The position numbers were made by a program, and so were the translations under genes. From the NCBI GenBank assembly GCA_035290885.1, contig DATDTL010000004.1, positions 1 through 7,890 of the forward strand: a DNA stretch of 7,890 nucleotides. Reading direction: 5' to 3'. Origin of the DNA: JACQID01 sp035290885. GTDB lineage: Archaea > Aenigmatarchaeota > Aenigmatarchaeia > GW2011-AR5. Under the pieces are notes generated by a model. The model ran no database searches. It had not been told where the DNA came from and saw only the letters and a list, made by a program, of their open reading frames with translations. Of this stretch, positions 1 through 5,285 are shown piece by piece. Within the stretch, counting starts at the first letter, position 1, and every line of letters begins with the position of its first letter.

Positions 1-132
1 TTCCAAAGACCTAGATTATCAGAAGCTCCAGATACGGATAAGAAACCATATCCCATTAACATAAGTTACGATCCAACTGACCCAAGATCGGTAGCAGGTT
101 ACAAGGCATTGCAGGAAATAGGGTATGTCTGA
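1..132 (+). CDS. 3' end of an unrecognised gene (partial)
   Basis: An open frame enters from the left edge and ends at TGA 130-132, giving the last 43 residues of a protein. The visible tail is polar and proline-rich (for example PDTDKKPYPINISYDPTDP) and ends in LQEIGYV. No catalytic motif, membrane segment or cysteine pair is visible, so no function can be given. Base composition is AT-richer than leuS downstream, with more A/T in third positions. A run of seven T starts two bases after the stop, and leuS has its own TATA-like box, so this gene is probably a separate transcription unit. The frame is open over all 43 codons, which is only moderate support for coding. Confidence 0.55.
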   Translation, partial: FQRPRLSEAPDTDKKPYPINISYDPTDPRSVAGYKALQEIGYV

Positions 133-133
133 A

Positions 134-140
134 TTTTTTT
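134..140 (+). terminator. T-run terminator candidate after the partial gene
   Basis: Seven consecutive T on the + strand begin right after the TGA of the upstream gene and before the leuS promoter. Archaeal RNA polymerase is known to terminate at short oligo-T tracts without a required hairpin. Position and length fit this, but no other evidence is available. Confidence 0.35.
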
Positions 141-148
141 CTGTTAGC

Positions 149-156
149 AATTTAAG
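149..156 (+). promoter_or_regulatory. TATA-like box for leuS
   Basis: The AT-rich box AATTTAAG is centred about 25 bases before the ATG at 177. Archaeal TATA boxes normally lie 25-27 bases before the transcription start, so transcription would begin at or next to the A of this ATG. This supports ATG 177 over the in-frame TTG at 159, which lies only a few bases past the box. Confidence 0.5.
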
Positions 157-176
157 ACTTGCGAACAGTTGATATC

Positions 177-2966
177 ATGGACTTTGCCGCGATAGAAAAG
201 AAATGGCAGGACAAATGGGAAGGGGCCAAAGCTTTCGAGGCAAACATTGACGGCGACACGCCCAAGTTCTTCATAACTTTCCCATATCCGTATGTGAATG
301 GCGCGCCGCACGTCGGGCACGCATATTCGTCGCTTAGAACCGATGCCTATGCGCGTTTCAAGCGGATGCGCGGCTTCAACGTGCTGTATCCGCAGGGATT
401 CCACGCCACCGGCGAACCGATCCTCGGGGTCATAGAGAGGCTGAGGAAAAACGACCAGTCGCAGATCCAGACGCTGAAACAGTTCGGCGCCACGGACGAG
501 GACATAAAGAAATTCAAGGAATCGCCGGAATATCTTGTCAACTTCTGGATAGACAAGTGGAAGAAGGCGCAAAAGGCAGCGGGCTTTTCCATAGACTGGA
601 GAAGGAGCTTCGTAACCACAACCCTGACGCCGCAATACTCCCGCTTCATAGAATGGCAGTACAACACACTGAAGAAAGCCGGGTATGTTGTACAAGGAAC
701 CCACCCGGTAATATGGTGCCCGCACGACCAGAGCCCGACAGGCGACCACGACAGGCTGGAGGGCGAGGGGGAAAGCCCTATGGAGTTCACGATACTCAAG
801 TTCGCATTCGGAGACAAGTTCATATGCGCCGCGACCCTGAGGCCGGAAACGGTATTCGGGCAAACTAACATGTGGGCAAATCCGGAAGTGGAATATGGGA
901 TAATACGCGTCAACGGCAAGGAAAAATGGATAGTCAGCAAGGAGTGCGCCGAAAAACTGAAGGACCAGCTGAAAACCGTGGAACATGTAGGCACCGTCAA
1001 AGGCACGGAGCTCGTGGGCAAATATTGCAGGGCCCCTGTCATGGACAAGGACATAATAATATTGCCCTCGTCGTTTACCGACCCGAAAATAGGCACGGGC
1101 CTTGTCACGAGCGTGCCTTCGCACGCGCCGTTTGACTGGCAGGCGCTGGAGGACCTGAAGAAGAATCCTTCCGTACTGAAAAAATATGGCATAGACCCGA
1201 AGGCAGTGGAGGCCCTTGCCCCGATTTCGCTGATAAAACTGGAGGGATTCGGCGAGCATCCGGCGCAGGATATAGTCAAAAAAATGGGGATAACGAGCCA
1301 GAATGACCACGACAAGCTGAAGGAAGCGCTGAAGATAATATACAAGAAGGAGCATCATACCGGAATAATGAAGCCCGTGTGCGGCAAGTATGCCGGCATG
1401 CCGGTGGAGAAAGCGAAAGAGGAAATAAAGGGCATGTTGCTCCGCAACGGCTCGGCCGATTTTGTGTGGGAAACGACCGGGGAAGTCGTTTGCCGCTGCA
1501 CCACGAAATGCCACGTCAAGATACTGGAGAACCAGTGGTTCCTCAAGTTCTCGGACGAGGCATGGAAAGGCAAGGTCCGGAAGATGCTGAAGGGCATGAA
1601 GATATACCCCGAGGAAGCACGGCAGAATTTCGAGAATACGATAGAATGGCTCAAGGACAAAGCCTGCACCCGCAAGGGCGGCCTTGGCACGCCGCTTCCG
1701 TGGGACAAGTCGTGGATCGTCGAGACGCTCTCGGACAGCACGATATACATGGCATACTACACCATAGCGAGGATAATCAACGAGAGAAGGATATCTGCCG
1801 AAAGCTTCACGGACGACACCTTTGATTACATTTTCCTTGGCAAGGGCAAGACGAAGGACAAAAACGCCGAGGACATGAGGAAGGAGTTTGAATATTTCTA
1901 TCCGGTTGACCTGCGAAACTCTGGCAAGGACCTGACGCAGAACCACCTTACGTTCTACCTGTTCCATCATGCGGCGATATGGCCGGAAGACAAATGGCCC
2001 AAGGCGATTTCCGTCAACGGCTTTGTGAACGTTGAGGGCGAGAAGATGTCCAAAAGCAAGGGCAACATAATACCGCTCAAGGACATGGCGGAGCAGTTCG
2101 GCGCGGACATGGTCCGGCTGAACATGGTCACCGCGGCGCAGGGCTTGGACGACGCCGACTGGCGCTCGGAAAACGTAAAGGGACTGAAGGCAAGGGTTGA
2201 AATGATTTACGAAATGTGCAGGGACGTAAAAAAAGCAAGGCGCGAAACGAAAACTTCGCTGGATATGTATATTGAGAACAAGATAAAGAAGGAATCTGCC
2301 AATGCCGTAAAAGCCTACGAGGAGCTCAGGTTCAGGGATGCCGGCAACCACGCACTTTTTGAGACAACCAATGCGCTAAAGTGGTACGTCCGCAGAGCCG
2401 GCGGCATAGAGAACGCCAATGCCGATGCGCTTTCCGCTTCGCTAATGACGGCGGTCAAAACGCTTGCGCCCATGGCGCCTCACGCATGCGAGGAGATGTG
2501 GAGCATGCTCGGTGGAAAGGGCTTCGCGGCATTTGAACCGCTCCGGGAGGAAACTCATGATGATTCTTACGAGGGCACTGAGAAGCTTGTGCAGAAGGTG
2601 ACTGAAGACATAGAGGAAATAAAGAAGCTCGCCGGTGAAAAAAAAGGTGCCAAAATTTACGTGGCAGAGGAGTGGAAATTCGCCGCCCTTTCAAAGCTTG
2701 CGCAGGGCGCCGAGCCGGCTGCGGCAATAAAGGAGATTGTTGCATTGCATCGCGACAAAGGCAAAGAGATATCATCTTTCATAAATGCCGCCAAAAACAG
2801 GAGGCACGATGCTATAGAACGGGAACTGCAGATAACGTCCCTTTCCGAGGCGGCTGCGTTCATATCTTCGCAGACCGGCATGACAGTTGCCATAGAAGAA
2901 GCCTCCGGCCAGAACCAGAAAGCCAACGCAACTGCGCCGGACAAGCCCGGAATATTTTTAGAATGA
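177..2966 (+). CDS. leuS: Leucyl-tRNA synthetase, archaeal/eukaryal type
   Basis: This class I cytoplasmic enzyme joins leucine to tRNA-Leu using ATP. From ATG 177 the protein is 929 residues, slightly shorter than most archaeal LeuRS (about 950-970). The HIGH signature appears as PHVGH (HVGH at residues 45-48), and KMSKS is at 623-627 within EGEKMSKSKGN. The inserted CP1 editing domain shows the threonine-rich TLRPETVFGQTNMW stretch from residue 220 and SVPSHAPFDW near 313-322, which keeps the aspartate of the editing site (D320). A cysteine cluster, CRCTTKC, is at 439-445. The C-terminal extension ends in PGIFLE, as in archaeal enzymes. An in-frame TTG at 159 would add six residues, but the TATA spacing favours 177. 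It appears monocistronic and converges on the small membrane-protein gene. Identity is secure. Confidence 0.97.
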   Translation: MDFAAIEKKWQDKWEGAKAFEANIDGDTPKFFITFPYPYVNGAPHVGHAYSSLRTDAYARFKRMRGFNVLYPQGFHATGEPILGVIERLRKNDQSQIQTLKQFGATDEDIKKFKESPEYLVNFWIDKWKKAQKAAGFSIDWRRSFVTTTLTPQYSRFIEWQYNTLKKAGYVVQGTHPVIWCPHDQSPTGDHDRLEGEGESPMEFTILKFAFGDKFICAATLRPETVFGQTNMWANPEVEYGIIRVNGKEKWIVSKECAEKLKDQLKTVEHVGTVKGTELVGKYCRAPVMDKDIIILPSSFTDPKIGTGLVTSVPSHAPFDWQALEDLKKNPSVLKKYGIDPKAVEALAPISLIKLEGFGEHPAQDIVKKMGITSQNDHDKLKEALKIIYKKEHHTGIMKPVCGKYAGMPVEKAKEEIKGMLLRNGSADFVWETTGEVVCRCTTKCHVKILENQWFLKFSDEAWKGKVRKMLKGMKIYPEEARQNFENTIEWLKDKACTRKGGLGTPLPWDKSWIVETLSDSTIYMAYYTIARIINERRISAESFTDDTFDYIFLGKGKTKDKNAEDMRKEFEYFYPVDLRNSGKDLTQNHLTFYLFHHAAIWPEDKWPKAISVNGFVNVEGEKMSKSKGNIIPLKDMAEQFGADMVRLNMVTAAQGLDDADWRSENVKGLKARVEMIYEMCRDVKKARRETKTSLDMYIENKIKKESANAVKAYEELRFRDAGNHALFETTNALKWYVRRAGGIENANADALSASLMTAVKTLAPMAPHACEEMWSMLGGKGFAAFEPLREETHDDSYEGTEKLVQKVTEDIEEIKKLAGEKKGAKIYVAEEWKFAALSKLAQGAEPAAAIKEIVALHRDKGKEISSFINAAKNRRHDAIERELQITSLSEAAAFISSQTGMTVAIEEASGQNQKANATAPDKPGIFLE

Positions 2967-3015
2967 TAAGAACATAAGGCGAAACATTTGATATGTTCTT
3001 TACACAGGCAAATTG

Positions 3016-3024
3016 CAATAATAA
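3016..3024. repeat. 9-bp target site duplication, left copy (insertion A)
   Basis: CAATAATAA directly abuts the left end of insertion A and is repeated exactly at 3124-3132 beyond the right end. Removing the insertion and one copy would restore the ancestral intergenic sequence. Confidence 0.85.
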
Positions 3025-3123
3025 GGCTTTGTTTAAAAAGTCCGTTAAGACCACAAGCAGTTGTGATGTAAGTTCACAGAAACACTACCCGTTGGGGTGA
3101 GGAACCACTTATTAAACAAAGCC
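3025..3123. mobile_element. 99-bp MITE-like insertion A, IS903-group-like ends
   Basis: The left end reads GGCTTTGTTTAAAAAGT, and the reverse complement of the right end reads GGCTTTGTTTAATAAGT: 16 of 17 match, with the mismatch at position 13. A perfect 9-bp direct repeat CAATAATAA flanks it at 3016-3024 and 3124-3132, which is the signature of a transposition event. The interior of about 65 bp has no meaningful ORF. From memory, the IS903 group of the IS5 family has 18-bp ends starting GGCTTTGTTGAATAAA and makes 9-bp duplications, and these ends agree with that at about 15 of 18 positions. It lies between the 3' ends of two convergent genes, so it disrupts nothing obvious. Confidence 0.85.
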
Positions 3124-3132
3124 CAATAATAA
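3124..3132. repeat. 9-bp target site duplication, right copy (insertion A)
   Basis: This is the exact second copy of CAATAATAA, directly abutting the right inverted end of insertion A. Confidence 0.85.
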
Positions 3133-3149
3133 TGAAACTTCTATAGGGC

Positions 3150-3386
3150 TCACTTGAACATAGAGAGCGACCTTTCGTAGAGCGCGTAGACTACTCCCAT
3201 GGAAACCGCGCCGTAGGCCAGCCATCCTAATGTCAGGGAATAATCCTGATTCGTGAAATAGAAGTATACGGCAAGCGCGAGGAACATGGCCCCGCCGGCC
3301 GCGAACGCGATATGGGACTGGCGGCGATACTCGTCAAGCGTCACGACGAAGACTTTCTGCCTTCTTGATCTGCGGGCTTTTGCCAT
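3150..3386 (-). CDS. Small two-helix membrane protein of unknown function
   Basis: The predicted protein has 78 residues. The N-terminus is very basic (MAKARRSRRQK), followed by two hydrophobic segments at about residues 26-44 (IAFAAGGAMFLALAVYFYF) and 52-68 (LTLGWLAYGAVSMGVVYAL), separated by a short polar loop with NQD. The basic N-terminus suggests that both ends face the cytoplasm. No enzymatic motif is visible and I do not recognise a family. The ATG is well supported because a TATA box lies about 27 bases upstream on the same strand, which would give a leaderless mRNA. The gene converges on leuS, with insertion A between them, and insertion B lies just upstream of its promoter. Coding is likely, function unknown. 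Confidence 0.75.
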   Translation of the reverse strand: MAKARRSRRQKVFVVTLDEYRRQSHIAFAAGGAMFLALAVYFYFTNQDYSLTLGWLAYGAVSMGVVYALYERSLSMFK

Positions 3387-3408
3387 AACAGAATAATGGG
3401 CGGGCTGG

Positions 3409-3417
3409 TATATAAAT
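3409..3417 (-). promoter_or_regulatory. TATA box for the small membrane-protein gene
   Basis: On the minus strand this reads ATTTATATA, centred about 27 bases before the ATG at 3386. That spacing places the transcription start at the start codon. The 9-bp duplication of insertion B begins only six bases further upstream, so the core box is intact but everything behind it has been displaced. Confidence 0.65.
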
Positions 3418-3422
3418 CAGAT

Positions 3423-3431
3423 GCTTGGCAA
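3423..3431. repeat. 9-bp target site duplication, left copy (insertion B)
   Basis: GCTTGGCAA abuts the left inverted end. Because both copies happen to be followed by GGC, the direct repeat looks 12 bp long, but the inverted ends fix the boundary at nine. Confidence 0.85.
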
Positions 3432-3538
3432 GGCTTTGCACTTAAAGTGCTTGATTATGTACTACTTTAGGTTCAGTCTCATGACTTCTGGTGCAGAATT
3501 AGGACTTTAGATGCAACATTGACTTAAAGTGCAAAGCC
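3432..3538. mobile_element. 107-bp MITE-like insertion B, same end structure as A
   Basis: The left end is GGCTTTGCACTTAAAGT, and the reverse complement of the right end is GGCTTTGCACTTTAAGT: 16 of 17 match, with the mismatch at position 13 exactly as in insertion A. A perfect 9-bp direct repeat GCTTGGCAA flanks it (3423-3431 and 3539-3547). Compared with A, the ends share GGCTTTG and the AAGT at positions 14-17 but differ at 8-12, and the interiors look unrelated, so this is a separate subfamily rather than a copy. It contains no meaningful ORF. It separates the promoter of the membrane-protein gene from the 3' end of the next minus-strand gene. Confidence 0.85.
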
Positions 3539-3547
3539 GCTTGGCAA
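3539..3547. repeat. 9-bp target site duplication, right copy (insertion B)
   Basis: This is the exact second copy of GCTTGGCAA, directly after the right inverted end that finishes GCAAAGCC. Confidence 0.85.
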
Positions 3548-3588
3548 GGCGATACCGTAAATTTTGGGCATTGCAAATATACTGCCGC

Positions 3589-3891
3589 TTAGAACGTGTC
3601 AAGGCTCCTCTGGAGCTCCTTCTTCTCCTCGTCCCGGAAGCGCATCCTCTGGAACATGGACTCAAAAACGCCTTCCATCTCTTCCAGCCTTTCGCTCAGG
3701 GCTTCCTGGGCGCCGAACAGCTCCAGCGCCGCGCACCAAAGCTGGGCGTTCTTCGAGTCTGCCGCCCGGCTATAAGCGCCCCTGTGGCGGGCCACCTTCT
3801 TGAGTATCTCGTTTATCCGTTCCTCGTCCTTGGGGGCAAGGAACTCCTTCCAGTCACTTCCCTCCTTGTTAGGCACCAGAACCTTGAACAT
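3589..3891 (-). CDS. Hypothetical helical protein, 100 residues
   Basis: From the ATG at 3891 the product is 100 residues, soluble and charged. After a short N-terminal strand-like stretch (MFKVLVPNKEG), the rest appears helical. Residues 22-45 are Lys/Arg-rich, and about 59-96 have long alternating Glu/Lys/Arg and Leu/Met patterns (for example LSERLEEMEGVFESMF), suggesting an amphipathic or coiled-coil helix. There is one cysteine and no membrane segment. No family is recognised. A longer frame starts at 3957, but its extra 22 residues cover the TATA box, which sits about 25 bases before 3891, so the shorter start is preferred. It is transcribed away from the FKBP gene. Confidence 0.75.
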   Translation of the reverse strand: MFKVLVPNKEGSDWKEFLAPKDEERINEILKKVARHRGAYSRAADSKNAQLWCAALELFGAQEALSERLEEMEGVFESMFQRMRFRDEEKKELQRSLDTF

Positions 3892-3910
3892 AAAAGAGAT
3901 ATGATAGAAA

Positions 3911-3921
3911 CTTATAAAAAG
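3911..3921 (-). promoter_or_regulatory. TATA box for the 100-residue hypothetical
   Basis: The minus strand reads CTTTTTATAAG, centred about 25 bases before the ATG at 3891. This predicts a leaderless transcript and argues against the longer start at 3957. Confidence 0.6.
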
Positions 3922-4041
3922 TGCGAAAATCGCAATGGGATCGGTTACTAAGGGCATTGTGAAAATACAGACCCTTCCTGCGACTTTTCCTTATCGTTTC
4001 TGCAGGGTCCGAATTATAATGTCGGGTTTTATTTGGTTAAC

Positions 4042-4048
4042 TATAAAT
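4042..4048 (+). promoter_or_regulatory. TATA box for the FKBP gene
   Basis: TATAAAT is centred 26 bases before ATG 4071, the expected distance for an archaeal promoter whose transcript starts at the start codon. It supports ATG 4071 over the TTG at 4062. Confidence 0.65.
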
Positions 4049-4070
4049 CCTTTTTCTCCAATTGTTTGTG

Positions 4071-4730
4071 ATGCAAAAGGGCGACTTCGTAAGGATAGAC
4101 TATGTGGGAAAGCTGGAAAGCGGCGAGATATTTGACCTGACGCGCGAGGACGTCGCCAAAGCCGAGAAGATACATAGTGAGAAGATCAGGTACGGCCCGA
4201 TTTCCGTGGTTCTTGGCGCAGGATTCATACTTCCCGGGCTCGAAAAGGCGATTGAGGCCATGGAGCCAGGCGACAAGAAGACCGTCACGATAGAGCCGGC
4301 TGACGGCTTCGGGCAGAGAAAGCCCGACATGGTCAAGACCGTGAATAGCAAGGTGTTCGGCGACAGGGATGTGGACCCGAAACCCGGCATGATAGTGGAT
4401 TTCTCGGGACTCAAGGGAAGGATACAGTCCGTTTCCTCGGGCCGCGTGAGCGTGGACTTTAATAATCCTTTGGCAGGCAAAAAGCTTATCTACGACGTCG
4501 AAGTGAAGGAGAGAATAGAAAAGCCCGACGAGCAGATAAAATCGCTCCTTGAATTCTTCGGCGTTCCTAGCGCCAAGGTCTCCATAAGCAACGGCGAGGC
4601 GGAGGCGGAGGCCGATTTGCCGGCAGAGCTCAGGCACAGACTGGCAGGCGCGGTTCTGGAATACGTGAAGCCTGAAGGAAAGAAGCTCCGCAAGCTCAGG
4701 TTCGTCCAGAGCTTTGAAGCGAAGCCGTAA
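4071..4730 (+). CDS. FKBP-type peptidyl-prolyl isomerase, long archaeal (SlyD-like) form
   Basis: This enzyme catalyses cis/trans isomerisation of peptide bonds before proline and acts as a cytoplasmic folding helper. The 219 residues match the long archaeal FKBP class (about 230) with three parts. The split FKBP barrel has GDFVRIDYVGKLESGEIFD at residues 4-22, VVLGAGFILPGLEKAIEAM at 46-64 and the closing strand around 138-146. An insert-in-flap chaperone domain spans about 83-131. A C-terminal domain spans about 150-219. NNPLAGKKLIYDVEV at 131-145 is the family hallmark (bacterial SlyD has NHPLAGKTLHFDVEV). The C-terminus lacks the His-rich metal tail of bacterial SlyD. It is a single gene with its own TATA box. 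TTG 4062 would add three residues. Confidence 0.93.
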   Translation: MQKGDFVRIDYVGKLESGEIFDLTREDVAKAEKIHSEKIRYGPISVVLGAGFILPGLEKAIEAMEPGDKKTVTIEPADGFGQRKPDMVKTVNSKVFGDRDVDPKPGMIVDFSGLKGRIQSVSSGRVSVDFNNPLAGKKLIYDVEVKERIEKPDEQIKSLLEFFGVPSAKVSISNGEAEAEADLPAELRHRLAGAVLEYVKPEGKKLRKLRFVQSFEAKP

Positions 4731-4974
4731 GCTTTCTGTTTGTGGCGGCAAAAGCGGATATTGTCTTTGCAAAACCCCTGAAGAAAGTCCACATCTACGC
4801 AAGCAATGGACACTATTACAATCTATGCCATAGACGCTTACAAGCTTTGAAATCATATACCCCCATACATCGGTGGCCGGGGCGTCAGCCAAGAAGCACA
4901 ATATCGGGCATTGATAATTTTAGTTGATTCTCAGTGCGTATGCCTTTCATGGACGGCCTTCCTTGCCGCAGAAC
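4731..4974. other. Intergenic stretch with nothing recognised
   Basis: Between the FKBP stop and the end of the zinc-ribbon gene I see no RNA gene, inverted repeat or convincing coding region. A 61-codon plus-strand frame starting from GTG 4742 lacks a ribosome site and a promoter. A 21-codon minus-strand frame just below the zinc-ribbon stop has an AGGAAGG six bases before its ATG, but it is too short to call. It could be decayed sequence or an unnamed 3' region. Confidence 0.5.
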
Positions 4975-5097
4975 CTATTCCTTAAGCACAACGGGCTTGT
5001 GAAAATACATGGAAGTCTTGCAATAGCTGCATGCCACGGGAATCCGCTCCTTTCTCGTTATCCAAACGTGCCCGCATTTGCCGCATTTTATCTTCAT
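4975..5097 (-). CDS. Zinc-ribbon microprotein, 40 residues
   Basis: This complete small gene reads from ATG 5097-5095 to TAG 4977-4975. The product has two CxxC knuckles, CGKC (Cys5, Cys8) and CSYC (Cys23, Cys26), with 14 residues between, the spacing of a single zinc ribbon. Tryptophan 12 follows the first knuckle (CGHVW), and a basic stretch TRKERIP links to the second. The C-terminal third (MYFHKPVVLKE) is strand-like. Small ribbons with a CGxxW-x-xR...C-x-x-C pattern are common in archaea and their viruses, often as nucleic-acid-binding or RNA-polymerase-associated proteins; that role is an inference here. The start is well bounded because an unbroken series of in-frame stop triplets lies three codons upstream. 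It is divergent from ftsZ. Four correctly spaced cysteines in 40 residues make chance unlikely. Confidence 0.78.
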   Translation of the reverse strand: MKIKCGKCGHVWITRKERIPVACSYCKTSMYFHKPVVLKE

Positions 5098-5106
5098 TGC
5101 ATCGCC

Positions 5107-5136
5107 TTACTATTATTACTATTACTACTATTACTA
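5107..5136. repeat. (TTA/CTA)10 trinucleotide tract
   Basis: Ten consecutive YTA triplets occupy 30 bases without interruption. On the minus strand they read as ten TAA/TAG triplets, in the frame of the zinc-ribbon gene and ending three codons before its ATG. The tract lies between that gene's TATA-like box and its probable transcription start, so a change in unit number would alter promoter spacing or the leader. Confidence 0.8.
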
Positions 5137-5145
5137 TTTAAAGTT
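5135..5145 (-). promoter_or_regulatory. TATA-like box for the zinc-ribbon gene (possibly shared with ftsZ)
   Basis: The minus strand reads CTTTAAATAG, predicting a start near 5113 and a leader of about 16 bases. The core TTTAAA is symmetrical, so it could also serve the plus strand, with a start near 5166 and a long leader that would keep the GAGGAG site before the upstream ORF. Direction is not resolved. Confidence 0.45.
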
Positions 5146-5167
5146 TCACTTGGAACGCCAATTTGCC

Positions 5168-5175
5168 TTTAAATA
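5168..5175 (+). promoter_or_regulatory. TATA-like box upstream of ftsZ
   Basis: TTTAAATA predicts a plus-strand start near 5197, about 88 bases before the ftsZ ATG. That start would trim the GAGGAGA site at 5192-5198, so either this box or the one near 5140 is used, not both equally. It is the closest good box on the ftsZ strand. Confidence 0.45.
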
Positions 5176-5204
5176 ATTTCAACGAATTATAGAGGAGAAA
5201 AGAA

Positions 5205-5261
5205 ATGGCATTGGCTTCGCCTGTATTGCGTTTTTTCTCGGGCAAACGGGCCATTCGCTGA
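5205..5261 (+). CDS. 18-codon upstream ORF in the ftsZ leader
   Basis: ATG 5205 follows a near-perfect Shine-Dalgarno AGGAG (5193-5197) with a seven-base spacer, one of the strongest ribosome sites in the window. It encodes MALASPVLRFFSGKRAIR and stops at TGA 5259-5261. The ftsZ ATG lies in the same frame, 24 bases after this stop. The peptide is hydrophobic then basic. A run of six T (5231-5236) sits inside it, which could act as a transcription terminator if the ORF is not being translated. It could instead be the start of an N-terminally extended ftsZ cut by a nonsense change, but ftsZ already has a complete N-terminus. Expression is unproven. Confidence 0.4.
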   Translation: MALASPVLRFFSGKRAIR

Positions 5262-5285
5262 TATTCAAAGGAAAATGGTGATTGC

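Noticed and set aside
2016..2024. GGCTTTGTG inside leuS resembling the element left end
   Set aside because: It is within an intact conserved coding region, with no matching inverted end or duplication.
144..2351. A 735-codon open frame on the minus strand opposite leuS
   Set aside because: It is antisense to an unmistakable leuS, lacks any recognisable domain and reflects codon bias of the real gene.
3057..3075. GTGATGT in insertion A as a C box of a C/D guide RNA
   Set aside because: The last base does not fit the C box, no CTGA D box is suitably placed, and the inverted ends with target duplication explain the element better.
4041..4901. A 286-codon minus-strand frame across the FKBP gene and the following gap
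   Set aside because: Most of it is antisense to FKBP, and the part in the gap has no promoter, ribosome site or recognisable motif.
4742..4927. A 61-codon plus-strand frame after the FKBP gene
   Set aside because: It starts with GTG, has no ribosome site or TATA box, and its sequence shows no family features.
4731..5285. A tRNA or other structured RNA in the FKBP-ftsZ gap
   Set aside because: I looked for a T-loop GTTCRA motif and paired acceptor stems on both strands and found none; absence by eye is not a formal search.
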